From NCBI RefSeq assembly GCF_019097595.1, contig NC_080715.1, positions 444,573-508,572 of the forward strand: a stretch of DNA of 64,000 bases, read 5' to 3'. The DNA comes from Hemibagrus wyckioides. Its lineage: Eukaryota; Chordata; Actinopteri; Siluriformes; Bagridae. The position numbers and the translations under genes were made by a program. Below, one piece after another: positions 49,701 to 60,679 of this stretch; positions within the stretch are counted from its first letter, which is position 1; every line of letters begins with the position of its first letter. The notes beneath the pieces are model-generated. The model did no database searches. It saw only the letters and a list, made by a program, of their open reading frames with translations, and had not been told where the DNA came from.

Positions 49701-52455
49701 CACGTCTCCTCCAACAAACACGTCTCCTTCAATAAACACGTCTCCTCCAATAAACACGCCTCCTTCAATAAACACGTCTCCTCCATAAACACATCTCTTC
49801 CATAAACACGTCTCCTCCATAAACAAGTCTCCTCCATAAACACATCTCCTTCAATAAACACGTCTCCTTCAATAAACACGTCTCCTCCATAAACACATCT
49901 CCTCCATAAACACGTCTCCTCCATGAACATGTCTCCTCCATAAACACGTCTCCTCCATGAACACGTCTCCTCCATAAACACGTCTCCTCCATAAACATGT
50001 TTCCTCCATAAACACGTCTCCTCCATAAACACATCTCCTCCATAAAGACGTCTCCTCCAACAAACAAGTCTCCTCCATAAACTCGTCTCCTCCATAAAGA
50101 CGTCTCCTCCAACAAACAAGTCTGCTCCATAAACACGTCTCCTCCATAAACACGTCTCCTCCAACAAACAAGTCTCCTCCATAAACACGTCTCCTCCATA
50201 AAGACGTCTCCTCCAACAAACAAGTCTCCTCCATAAACTCGTCTCCTCCATAAAGACGTCTCCTCCAACAAACAAGTCTCCTCCATAAACACGTCTCCTC
50301 CATAAAGACGTCTCCTCCAACAAACAAGTCTCCTCCATAAACACGTCTCCTCCATAAAGACGTCTCCTCCAACAAACAAGTCTCCTCCATAAACACGTCT
50401 CCTCCATAAAGACGTCTCCTCCAACAAACAAGTCTCCTCCATAAACACGTCTCCTCCATAAAGACGTCTCCTCCAACAAACAAGTCTCCTCCATAAACAC
50501 GTCTCCTCCATAAAGACGTCTCCTCCATAAACAAGTCTCCTCCATAAACACGTCTCCTCCATAAAGACGTCTCCTCCAACAAACAAGTCTCCTCCATAAA
50601 CACGTCTCCTCCATAAAGACGTCTCCTCCAACAAACAAGTCTCCTCCATAAACACGTCTCCTCCATAAAGACGTCTCCTCCATAAAGACGTCTCCTCCAA
50701 CAAACAAGTCTCCTCCATAAACACGTCTCCTCCATAAAGACGTCTCCTCCATAAAGACGTCTCCTCCATAAACACGTCTCCTCCATAAACACGTCTCCTC
50801 CAACAAACAAGTCTCCTCCAACAAACACGTCTCCTCCATAAAGACGTCTCCTCCAACAAACACGTCTCCTCCATAAACACGTCTCCTCCATAAAGATGTC
50901 TCCTCCAACAAACACGTCTCCTCCATAAACACGTCTCCTCCAATAAACACGTCTCCTTCAATAAACATGTCTCCTCCGTAAACACGTCTCCTCCATAAAC
51001 ACGTCTCCTCCAATAAACACGCCTCCTTCAATAAAGACCTCTCCTCCATAAAGACGTCTCCTCCATAAAGACGTCTCCTCCATAAACACGTCTCCTCCAA
51101 CAAACAAGTCTCCTCCATAAACACGTCTCCTCCATAAAGACGTCTCCTCCAACAAACAAGTCTCCTCCATAAACACGTCTCCTCCATAAAGACGTCTCCT
51201 CCAACAAACAAGTCTCCTCCATAAACACGTCTCCTCCATAAAGACGTCTCCTCCATAAACACGTCTCCTCCATAAAGACGTCTCCTCCATAAAGACGTCT
51301 CCTCCACAAACACGTCTCCTCCATAAACACGTCTCCTCCAACAAACAAGTCTCCTCCATAAACACGTCTCCTCCATAAAGACGTCTCCTCCAACAAACAA
51401 GTCTCCTCCATAAACACGTCTCCTCCATAAAGATGTCTCCTCCAACAAACAAGTCTCCTCCATAAACACGTCTCCTCCATAAAGACGTCTCCTCCAACAA
51501 ACACGTCTCCTCCATAAACACGTCTCCTCCATAAAGACGTCTCCTCCATAAAGACGTCTCCTCCACAAACACGTCTCCTCCATAAAGACGTCTCCTCCAA
51601 CAAACAAGTCTCCTCCATAAACACGTCTCCTCCATAAAGACGTCTCCTCCAACAAACAAGTCTCCTCCATAAACACGTCTCCTCCATAAAGACGTCTCCT
51701 CCAACAAACAAGTCTCCTCCATAAACACGTCTCCTCCATAAAGACGTCTCCTCCAACAAACACGTCTCCTCCATAAACACGTCTCCTCCATAAACACGTC
51801 TCCTCCAATAAACACGTCTCCTTCAATAAACACGTCTCCTCCGTAAACACGTCTCCTCCATAAACACGTCTCCTCCAATAAACCTCTCCTCCATAAACAC
51901 GTCTCCTCCGTAAACACGTCTCCTCCATAAACACGTCTCCTCCAATAAACACGCCTCCTTCAATAAAGACCTCTCCTCCATAAAGACGTCTCCTCCATAA
52001 AGACGTCTCCTCCAACAAACAAGTCTCCTCCATAAACACGTCTCCTCCATAAAGACGTCTCCTCCAACAAACAAGTCTCCTCCATAAACACGTCTCCTCC
52101 ATAAAGACGTCTCCTCCAACAAACAAGTCTCCTCCATAAACACGTCTCCTCCATAAAGACGTCTCCTCCAACAAACAAGTCTCCTCCATAAACACGTCTC
52201 CTCCATAAACACGTCTCCTCCAACAAACACGTCTCCTCCATAAACACGTCTCCTCCATAAACACGTCTCCTCCATAAACACGTCTCCTCCAATAAACACG
52301 TCTCCTCCATAAACACGTCTCCTCCATAAACACGTCTCCTCCATAAACACGTCTCCTCCAACAAACACGTCTCCTCCATAAACACGTCTCCTCCATAAAC
52401 ACGTCTCCTACAATAAACACGTCTCCTCCATAAACAAGTCTCGTCTCCTCTAACA
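43714..52455. repeat. 8.7-kb minisatellite of a 17-bp unit
   Basis: About 510 copies of a 17-bp unit, CTCCATAAACACGTCTC, with variants CCATGAAC, CCTTCAATAAAC, CCAACAAAC, ACAAGTCT and AAGACGTCT. From about 50040 to 52200 the units are ordered into a 51-bp higher-order repeat of three variants. Blocks near 46620-47120 recur about 694 bp downstream. There is no stop codon on the - strand in any frame, which gives open frames up to 1084 codons (49202-52456). These are repeat artefacts. Confidence 0.97.
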
Positions 52456-52911
52456 CGAGCGAGTTTCACATCACACATACAGAGAGATGATCTCATTACT
52501 GTAGGACCTTTATTTCCAGAAAACTGCAATCATGATATTGTGTTAATGTAAATTAATAAATTGAGACGATTCATAACTGCTGCAATGAGGATCACACACT
52601 TTACTTTCCTCTAACACACTCCTGATTAACACACAGTATAGGAAACGTACAACACCAACAACACAATAACAATAACATCTAAAACATCTGCTCATTTAGG
52701 AGAGAGGTGTGGGTTCAAACACAAGAGTTTGATATGAGAGCTGCTCATGCTGCGAAGTTCAAAACACTTCACAAACACTCACTTTCTAAATTCATTCAGT
52801 TTATAATAAATCATCATTCTTCCTAAAAATATAATATTCTGAGTTATCTTCTGTTTTTTTATTCCTACAGTGAAATGCAGAACTTGTGCTGTTTTTAATC
52901 CCAGAGATTGT
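52456..52911. other. Intergenic DNA, no gene recognised
   Basis: AT-rich single-copy-looking sequence between the 17-bp array and a SINE. No exon or transposon is recognised. Confidence 0.5.
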
Positions 52912-53157
52912 TTGAATGAAACAGCCTTTATTTGTCACATATACATTACAGCACAGTGAAATTTTCTCTTCGCATATCCCATCCTTGGAGGTTGGGGTCA
53001 GAGCGCAGGGTCAGCCATGATACGGCGCCCCTGGAGCAGAGAGGGTTAAGGGCCTTGCTCAAGGGCCCAACAGTGGCAACTTGGCGGTGCTGGGGCTTGA
53101 ACCCCTGATCTTCCGGTCAACGACCCAGAGCCTTAACCACTTGAGCCACCACTGCCC
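52912..53157 (-). mobile_element. Full-length tRNA-derived SINE
   Basis: Read on the - strand it opens with a tRNA-like head: an A-box in GGTGGCTCAAGTGGTTAAGG and a B-box in GGGGTTCAAGCCCC. The body follows (GGGCCCTTGAGCAAGGCCCT) and the tail ends GTGACAAATAAAGGCTG. It is the best-preserved of the copies in the window. Confidence 0.85.
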
Positions 53158-53492
53158 TCTCAAGTTTGAGAGCTTAAACACACAGCTTAATGAAGATCCA
53201 GGACAAAGTTGTGGAAAAACATCAGTCAGGATGTTGAGCTGTTTAGTGATGTTGCTGGAGCTGTTAGAAATAACCTTTTTAATGACAACCGGTTAGAGTG
53301 AGTGCATTAATATAAACCTGCTGATTTTCAGCCGCTCTGCTGTTATAGAAAACATCTTCAGACCAGTTTCCAGAATTTCACAGCAAGGAACATTACACAG
53401 ATTAGAACCTAACTCTTAAGTACAAGATTCTATGTTATTTGCTTGAGATGTTTGCAGAGCTGTCTGGTATTTGTTTATGGAAAGTTCTAGTA

Positions 53493-53494
<2 letters not shown>

Positions 53495-53526
<32 letters not shown>
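53495..53526. repeat. CA microsatellite
   Basis: A CA run of about 28 bp, about 110 bp upstream of the astacin start codon. Confidence 0.92.
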
Positions 53527-53529
<3 letters not shown>

Positions 53530-53579
53530 TGGCAGGTTATTAGTGGCATCATGAACTTAATGATCAGGTTGCAGTAAAA

Positions 53580-53637
53580 ACCTATTAAAGCGAGGGGACA
53601 AAGTGAAACTGCACACCTGAGAGGATCTGCAGTTAGC
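53580..53637 (+). promoter_or_regulatory. Possible core promoter of the astacin gene
   Basis: A TATA-like CTATTAAAGC lies about 55 bp before the ATG, which would give a very short 5' UTR. This is compatible with a strongly tissue-restricted gene but rests on the motif alone. Confidence 0.3.
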
Positions 53638-54180
53638 ATGAGACACACAGAGGAGATCTTCCTCCTGCTCCAGAGCTTTACTCTGCTGCTTCAGGTACAA
53701 TCTTCTCCTAAACATCACTCACTATTTTCATGTTTTTACACTTGGCTCTGTAACTGGTTGAGATGCTCAGTGGTTTCTACATTCCAGCATTCCGTCGGAT
53801 CCGAGTTCAGGAATGTGAGATACAGAAGTAGTTACGCAGGTAAAGACATTTGTACCCTCAGATTTCTTCACCATCAGGTGTGTGATGAGAATATTATAGG
53901 AATTTACACTAATCATCCAACTCAGGTTTAAGGTTTCTATATGTTACAGCATAATGCTGACAGCAGGCTCCAGATATAGATTTGTGTTTAATGTTGTTGA
54001 ACTAATTTATGAGCTGAAGTTAAATATTAGCTGTATTTTGTTATGTTTCTGGATTTTTCTGGATCTGTTCATCTCCAGGTTACTTACAGGAGAACAAAAG
54101 AACTGCGATGGACACAATAATGGAAATCAATGAGTATGAAGGTAAAATAATTATGACTCTAAAAAGATGTATAAGCTTCA

Positions 54181-54243
<63 letters not shown>

Positions 54244-54848
54244 CATGCCATTTGGCAGATGATCCTATCCAGAGCGACAAACGAGTGCTTTGAATTATTT
54301 TTTATAAATAAGTCAATAAAACAAAACAGGAAACAATAAGAGCTAGTGTAAGTGTTTCAGGAAGAGGTGGGTCTTCACCCGTCGTTTGAGGACAGTCAGT
54401 GACTCAGCTGTTTGGACATTTCACCACCTCTGTGTCAGAACAGAGAAGAGTTTAGATGCAAACCTCCTCTGACCCTGAGAGATGGTGGACCAGTCCAGCA
54501 GTGTTAGTGGATAATATTAATACAGCTGTGTATCATGAAGTGTTCCTCTAGCAGATTACAGATGTGAGTGTGGATTAAAGAACATGGTTCTGGTCAGATT
54601 TATACAGATGTTCTCTCCTGACTGGTGTGTCTGTAGTGTATACAGTATATATAATACTGAACCATAAGGCATGCTCTCTCTGTGTGTTGTAGCGGTGGAG
54701 GTGAAGGATGGAGTGAAGCTCAGAGAGGGAGATATCGCCGTGTCCAGCAGGACCGAGAGGAGCTGCTTCGCTCGGACATGTTTATGGTCCAGATCTGTGG
54801 ATGGACATGTTTACATTGCATACACACTCTCACCTGAGTACAGTAAGT

Positions 54849-54884
<36 letters not shown>

Positions 54885-56044
54885 CACCTGAGTACAGTAA
54901 GTTATACACACACACACACACACACACACTCTCACCTGAGTACAGTAAGTTATACACACACACACACACACACACACTCTCACCTGAGTACAGTAAGTTA
55001 TACACACACACACACACACACTCTCACCTGAGTACAGTAAGTTATACACACACACACACACACACTCTCACCTGAGTACAGTAAGTTATACACACACACA
55101 CACACACTCTCACCTGAGTACAGTAAGTTATACACACACACACACACACACTCTCACCTGAGTACAGTAAGTTATACACACACACACACACTCTCACCTG
55201 AGTACAGTAAGTTATACACACACACACACACACACACACACTCTCACCTGAGTACAGTAAGTTATACACACACACACACACACACACACTCACCTGAGTA
55301 CAGTAAGTTATACACACACACTCTCACCTGAGTACAGTAAGTTATACACACACACACACACACACACACTCTCACCTGAGTACAGTAAGTTATACACACA
55401 CACACACACACACACACACTCTCACCTGAGTACAGTAAGTTATACACACACACACACACACACACACTCTCACCTGAGTACAGTAAGTTATACACACACA
55501 CACACACACACACACTCTCACCTGAGTACAGTAAGTTATACACACACACACACACACACACACTCTCCAGCTTTCTCCTACATTCCTGTCCTTTAGCTGA
55601 AGTGGATCAGAGGACTATAAAGCAGGGGATGGCTCTGATAGAGAGAGACACGTGTGTGCGCTTCGTACCCAGAACACACCAGAGAGACTTCCTGGACATT
55701 CAGCCCAAAACTGGGTAAGATTAAAGGAAACATTCAATGAAATAAATTCTTCATCTAAGACAAATGAACTTATATAATAATAATTCGTAGAACATTTTGT
55801 ATATACATGAACCTACAAGTGAAGAGTGGAGAGGTGCTCATGGTCACTGTGTGTTTGTTCCAGGTGTTGGTCATACCTGGGGTCAAGTGGAGGCAGACAG
55901 ACACTCTCCTTACAGACTCCAGAGTGTGTGAGCTCAGGTGTTGTGTCTCATCAGCTCATGCATGTGCTTGGATTTGTACATGAACAGTCACGTGCTGACC
56001 GTGATAAATACATCACCATCATGTGGTCCAAAATTCAGAAAGGT

Positions 56045-56087
<43 letters not shown>

Positions 56088-58203
56088 GTGCACAGGCTCA
56101 GGACTATGAATGCTATGATAGCTGTGTGTCCAGTGTTAAAAGGCAGTCTGTGACTTAGAGATGAAGTTTTGTGGACTTTAAAAGGAAGAGAAGTTTCAGC
56201 AGGACATACTGTGGTCAGAAGGTGTCTCTGGGTTTAACACTCCTCCTCCTCCAGCTGAGGTCACACACCAACATGTGCTTAGCCGTGAGATTAGAATCGA
56301 GTGGAACTTGTTTATTTCCACCTGTTCATTTACACGTCCAATGGAACTTCCTGTATTTTCTGGATTCCATAACAACACTGTCTAAAAAACATTCACACCA
56401 AATTTCAAACACCTTTGGATAAAATTAAAGGAAGATCATTTAACCAGATCATATGTAAAAATATCACACATTCATTTTCATTTGTGTTTATTTTAATTTT
56501 AAGAAACCAGGCAAAGTATTATTATAATCTATAATCTCTCAGTTTGAACTCTACATGATCTCTACACATGTATATAACCTGCAGGACTGAGTAGAGTCAG
56601 GTCCCAGTCTCAGCTGTACACAGGGGCCATGCTGTACTGCTGTTATTTAAAAATCCTAATGCTAATCCATGCAGTTAGCTGTGTAAATGCATAACATTCC
56701 CTTTTATTATTTAATTTACTGACGCTCCGTAGATTCATCATACTGAAATAAAAAGAGTAGGAAAAAAGAAGTAGGAGTGATAGAGAAGATGGAGAAGTCA
56801 TTAGCATGTTCCAGGAGATACCAGCCGAAACATTAGACAGCTTGAGCATGTAGTATAGCCTGCGTCTAGAGCAGGTGGATAAAACATTGAAGAAATCATG
56901 GATACATATACTAATTCACACATAGCCTTCACAGACAGATTGTTAAGCTATAAATAGGTAGATAAATAAATAATAAACTAACTTTGCCTCGCTCTCCCCT
57001 ACTCTGCCCCCACTACCTGGCTAAATCCTATTTATTTGAACACGTTACATAATTATCAGACAGCCTACCTGCTTAAAGTCTATTTTTTCATCAGCAGGTT
57101 CATATAATGTACACATGTACATTATACACAATTCATCACTGATAGCATCTGCTAATCTTATATTTCAGTATAGTTACACTTTGCTCTGTTCTGAGTATAA
57201 ACACCTTATTGTAAAGCAATTCCAGGAAAAACTATTAATGTTTCTTAAAGAAAGAGAAGGTGGAGGTTAGCTTGTTGCAGCTAGATGTTTATTTAACCTC
57301 AAACTGGACGCTGTTTTTGTCTCAGTGCTAATCACTGAAACGGCTAGCTGTAGGAGATGAGGTGAGAAGCGCTCATGAAAGAAAAGGATGCACAGGCATG
57401 TCTCAGTTATGTGTTATTGTGATTTTTAACCTTTTCTTGTATTATTTTATTCATTTGATTAATCACTATAATTAAATTAAAAGTCTGGGGAAATCGTCTA
57501 CATTCCATTCACACATTACGATAAAAATGTGCTGGATCATGTGCTATGTAAGATCGGTGAATATTGTGATAATTAGGACAGCAATTTATTCTCGACTCAT
57601 TACCCCACGTCTTCTGTCGAGAGCCACATGATATGTTTGTGTTTTGCAGATCGTGTGAGGAACTTTGAGAAGTTTAAGATGAATGACGTGGATCTGCCTT
57701 ATGACTACGGCTCCATCATGCACTTTGGAAAGTATGCCATTGAACTTGTGTCCTTCAGTCGTGTTTACATCTGAGTGCACTTATACAGAATTGTGTTTGT
57801 TTGTCTCACATTACTGTTCAAAATAATGGTGATGATGGAAGAACACAGGACATAACAAAAAGGTGTCCAGTCTAGCAACTGTGCTCAGAAAATGGGAAAT
57901 GTCATCATGGCATCATATGCTATTCACTCTATAATTTTAGTGAAATTACAGTGTGATATCATCATAGAGCCAATACACACACTGTCATTAACCACTGTGA
58001 GACAAATGAGCGTGAAACCTTTTATATCCACACAGAAGATTTTATTTCATTTTATAACATATGTTTGCAGGTACACCTACTCCGAGGATGGAGATCCTAC
58101 CATTGTCCCAAAACGAAGCTGGAACATTAAACTGGGACAGCGATTTGGTCCAAGTCAACTTGATATCATGAAAATCAATAAACTCTACAAATGTGATCAG
58201 TAA
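53638..58203 (+). CDS. Six-cysteine astacin metalloprotease-like protein, 7 exons, likely catalytically dead
   Basis: A secreted astacin (M12A) of the teleost c6ast/nephrosin type. Exons: 53638-53694, 54090-54141, 54693-54842, 55597-55714, 55864-56042, 57650-57731, 58071-58203. They join in frame to 256 codons with GT-AG introns. Residues 1-19 look like a signal peptide. The propeptide has LREGDIAVS, with the Asp (D50) that blocks zinc in the family. Six Cys are present (61, 66, 106, 127, 147, 254); 61 and 66 are the extra pair of c6ast proteins. The zinc motif reads [12 protein letters not shown] (155-166), keeping the three His but with Gln156 (CAG, 55952-55954) for the catalytic Glu. The Met-turn reads SIMHF with Phe211 (57724-57726) for the usual Tyr. 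Otherwise the gene is intact. Confidence 0.9.
54179..54243. repeat. AAT microsatellite
   Basis: About 20 perfect AAT/ATA trinucleotides in astacin intron 2, directly next to a LINE 3' tail. Confidence 0.95.
54244..54515 (-). mobile_element. Short L2 LINE 3' end in astacin intron 2
   Basis: It carries the same landmarks as the 3' end of the LINE at 30843-32662: TTTGGCAGATGATCCTATCC, AGAGCGACAAACGAGTGCTTT, GGAAGAGGTGGGTCTTC and CAGAACAGAGAAGAGT. The copy is heavily 5'-truncated, and the AAT microsatellite probably grew from its tail. Confidence 0.88.
54826..55563 (+). repeat. Minisatellite made of the exon 3 end plus its splice donor
   Basis: Sixteen copies of a unit combining CTCTCACCTGAGTACA (the last bases of astacin exon 3), GTAAGTTATA (its donor and intron start) and a variable CA run. 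Donor GTs lie at 54843, 54897, 54945, 54993, 55037, 55081, 55123, 55167, 55207, 55257, 55303, 55337, 55385, 55435, 55483 and 55531. Unit length varies from 34 to 54 bp through the CA run. All sixteen keep A followed by GTAAGT. Confidence 0.95.
56043..57649. other. Astacin intron 5
   Basis: A 1.6-kb intron beginning with a CA microsatellite (about 56048-56083). I recognise no transposon or exon in it. Short open frames (60-83 codons) have no family resemblance. Confidence 0.55.
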
Positions 58204-58456
58204 TGTAATTAAATCTATATGATAGAAAAAGAACAAAAAGCTCAGCACAAACACATATAATTTAAATTCTTAGCTCTAGATCATTGATGAAGCATGTAGA
58301 TTAAATCTGGAATCATCACAAAAAAATAAAAATTCATTAAAATAAATTTAAAAATTGTATTTATTCTGTTCTACAAGGTTATAGTGTGGTTTGTAAATGA
58401 CAAAAACCCGAAACAGTAAATATTTATTCATCCATCGCAATACAAATATCATTCTA
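58204..58456 (+). other. Astacin 3' UTR and flank
   Basis: AT-rich. AATAAA hexamers at about 58325 and 58341 are good candidates for the polyadenylation signal. Confidence 0.5.
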
Positions 58457-59608
58457 CAATCATTATAAACACAGAGAGTGGGATTATAAATCATTATAAA
58501 CACTGAGAGTGGGATTATAAATCATTATAAACACTGAGAGTGGGATTATAAATCATTATAAACACAGAGAGTGGGATTATAAATCATTATAAACACAGAG
58601 AGTGGGATTATAAATCATTATAAACACTGAGAGTGGGATTATAAATCATTATAAACACAGAGAGTGGGATTATAAATCATTATAAACACAGAGAGTGGGA
58701 TTATAAATCATTATAAACACAGAGAGTGGGATTATAAATCATTATAAACACCGAGAGTGGGATTATAAATCATTATAAACACCGAGAGTGGGATTATAAA
58801 TCATTATAAACCCTGAGAGTGGGATTATAAATCATTATAAACACCGAGAGTGGGATTATAAATCATTATAAACACCGAGAGTTGGATTATAAATCATTAT
58901 AAACACTGAGAGTGGGATTATAAATCATTATAAACACTGAGAGTGGGATTATAAATCATTATAAACACCGAGAGTGGGATTATAAATCATTATAAACACT
59001 GAGAGTGGGATTATAAATCATTATAAACACTGAGAGTGGGATTATAAATCATTATAAACACAGAGAGTGGGATTATAAATCATTATAAACACAGAGAGTG
59101 GGATTATAAATCATTATAAACACAGAGAGTGGGATTATAAATCATTATAAACACCGAGAGTGGGATTATAAATCATTATAAACACCGAGAGTGGGATTAT
59201 AAATCATTATAAACCCTGAGAGTGGGATTATAAATCATTATAAACACCGAGAGTGGGATTATAAATCATTATAAACACCGAGAGTGGGATTATAAATCAT
59301 TATAAACCCTGAGAGTGGGATTATAAATCATTATAAACACCGAGAGTGGGATTATAAATCATTATAAACACCGAGAGTGGGATTATAAATCATTATAAAC
59401 ACTGAGAGTGGGATTATAAATCATTATAAACACTGAGAGTGGGATTATAAATCATTATAAACACTGAGAGTGGGATTATAAATCATTATAAACACTGAGA
59501 GTGGGATTATAAATCATTATAAACACTGAGAGTGGGATTATAAATCATTATAAACACTGAGAGTGGGATTATAAATCATTATAAACACTGAGAGTGGGAT
59601 TATAAATA
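58457..59608 (-). repeat. 31-bp minisatellite family, locus 4 (reverse)
   Basis: About 37 copies of the 31-bp unit in the reverse orientation. It has a CCGAGAG variant that is rare at the other loci, plus AAACCCTGAGAG. Variants occur in a repeated order (CCG, CCG, CCCTG), pointing to local block duplication. Confidence 0.97.
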
Positions 59609-59774
59609 ATGTCCTTCCTCCAGCTGTATATAGTGGGTTTGCATAACCATGAGCTCCTGAGGAATTTATAGGAATTTAACACTAATAAATTCCTTCAAAT
59701 GTTCAGTGATGGAGACCCGAGCACAAAACTGACCACTCAACAGCAGTTCAAAGTTGAGGCCATAGTCTCCACAT

Positions 59775-59893
59775 GGTAGCTGCTGCATTCTGGACTAACT
59801 GGAGCTTGTTTCTGCTCCTACTGGAACATCCAGACAGGAAGACATTACAATAATCCAACCTAGAGGTGACAAAAGCATGAACTAATTTTTCTG
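59775..59893 (-). mobile_element. Short LINE fragment
   Basis: 119 bp matching the - strand LINE at about 62025-62132 (GCTGCATTCTGGACTAACTG, CTACTGGAACATCCAGACAG, AATAATCCAACCTAGAGGTG). Both ends are abrupt. Confidence 0.88.
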
Positions 59894-60061
59894 CTCTTCT
59901 CTATTATATATAATACAATAATAAAATAATATAATAGTATAATAATATAATATAATAATATAATATCTATAACAATAATATGATAATAATAATAAGATAA
60001 TGTAATATAATGTAATATATATATATAAATATACAAAATATATATATATATATATATATAT

Positions 60062-60113
<52 letters not shown>

Positions 60114-60160
60114 GTATGTATAAACATCTATAATATATAGTATATACATGTATGTAGATA
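59894..60160. repeat. AT-rich region with TA microsatellite
   Basis: ATAAT-rich sequence leading into a TA run (about 60015-60100) and a short ATGT repeat. The Tyr/Ile-rich - strand open frames are artefacts. Confidence 0.92.
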
Positions 60161-60189
60161 GAAAAAGTCAAATATAAATATAAATGTAA

Positions 60190-60640
60190 TGACAATAAAT
60201 AATATGGTATGTAAAGTGTCGGTGCAGTACGCACACAAAGATGTCCAGTGGGTGTGGTTATTGTGTGTACAGAGTAGTGCAGGGTATACAAGTAGTGCAA
60301 TTTGTGTGTGCAACAATCAGCTGAGGTAGAATGTAATGTTCATGTGTGGGGTATGTCTAGAAAGTCCAGGTTCTAGGTGTACTGGTTGAGGGCCCGAATG
60401 GCCTGCGGGAAGAAGCTCCTCCTCATTCTCTCTGTGTTTGCCTTCAAGGAACGGAAACGTTTCCCTGACCGCAACAGAGAGAAGAGTCCATTGTTGTTGA
60501 CTGAGGTCCTTCATAATCTTCCTGGCCTTGGTCCAGCACCGCTTGCTGTATGTAGTGTCCAGGTCAGGAAGCTTGGTGCGGATGGTACGCTGGGCTGATC
60601 GCACCACACTAGGAGTGTCCATTTTGATTTTAGGTCACTG
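60190..60640 (-). mobile_element. LINE C-terminal fragment, separate family
   Basis: On the - strand, 60317-60622 encodes VRSAQRTIRTKLPDLDTTYS followed by KRCWTKARKIMKDL and, after a shift, a KRFRSLK...RRSFFPQAI-type stretch. This is the C-terminal end of a common fish non-LTR retrotransposon polyprotein. The rest is absent. Confidence 0.75.
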
Positions 60641-60679
60641 TAAATGAGGAAGGATCGGGTAGTGGAGAAGACATTACCT

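Noticed and set aside
49202..52456. 1084-codon - strand open frame
   Set aside because: It is composed entirely of 17-bp repeat units, and the other two frames are also open. No unique coding sequence is present.
60377..60598. 73-codon + strand frame
   Set aside because: It is the antisense of a LINE C-terminal fragment.
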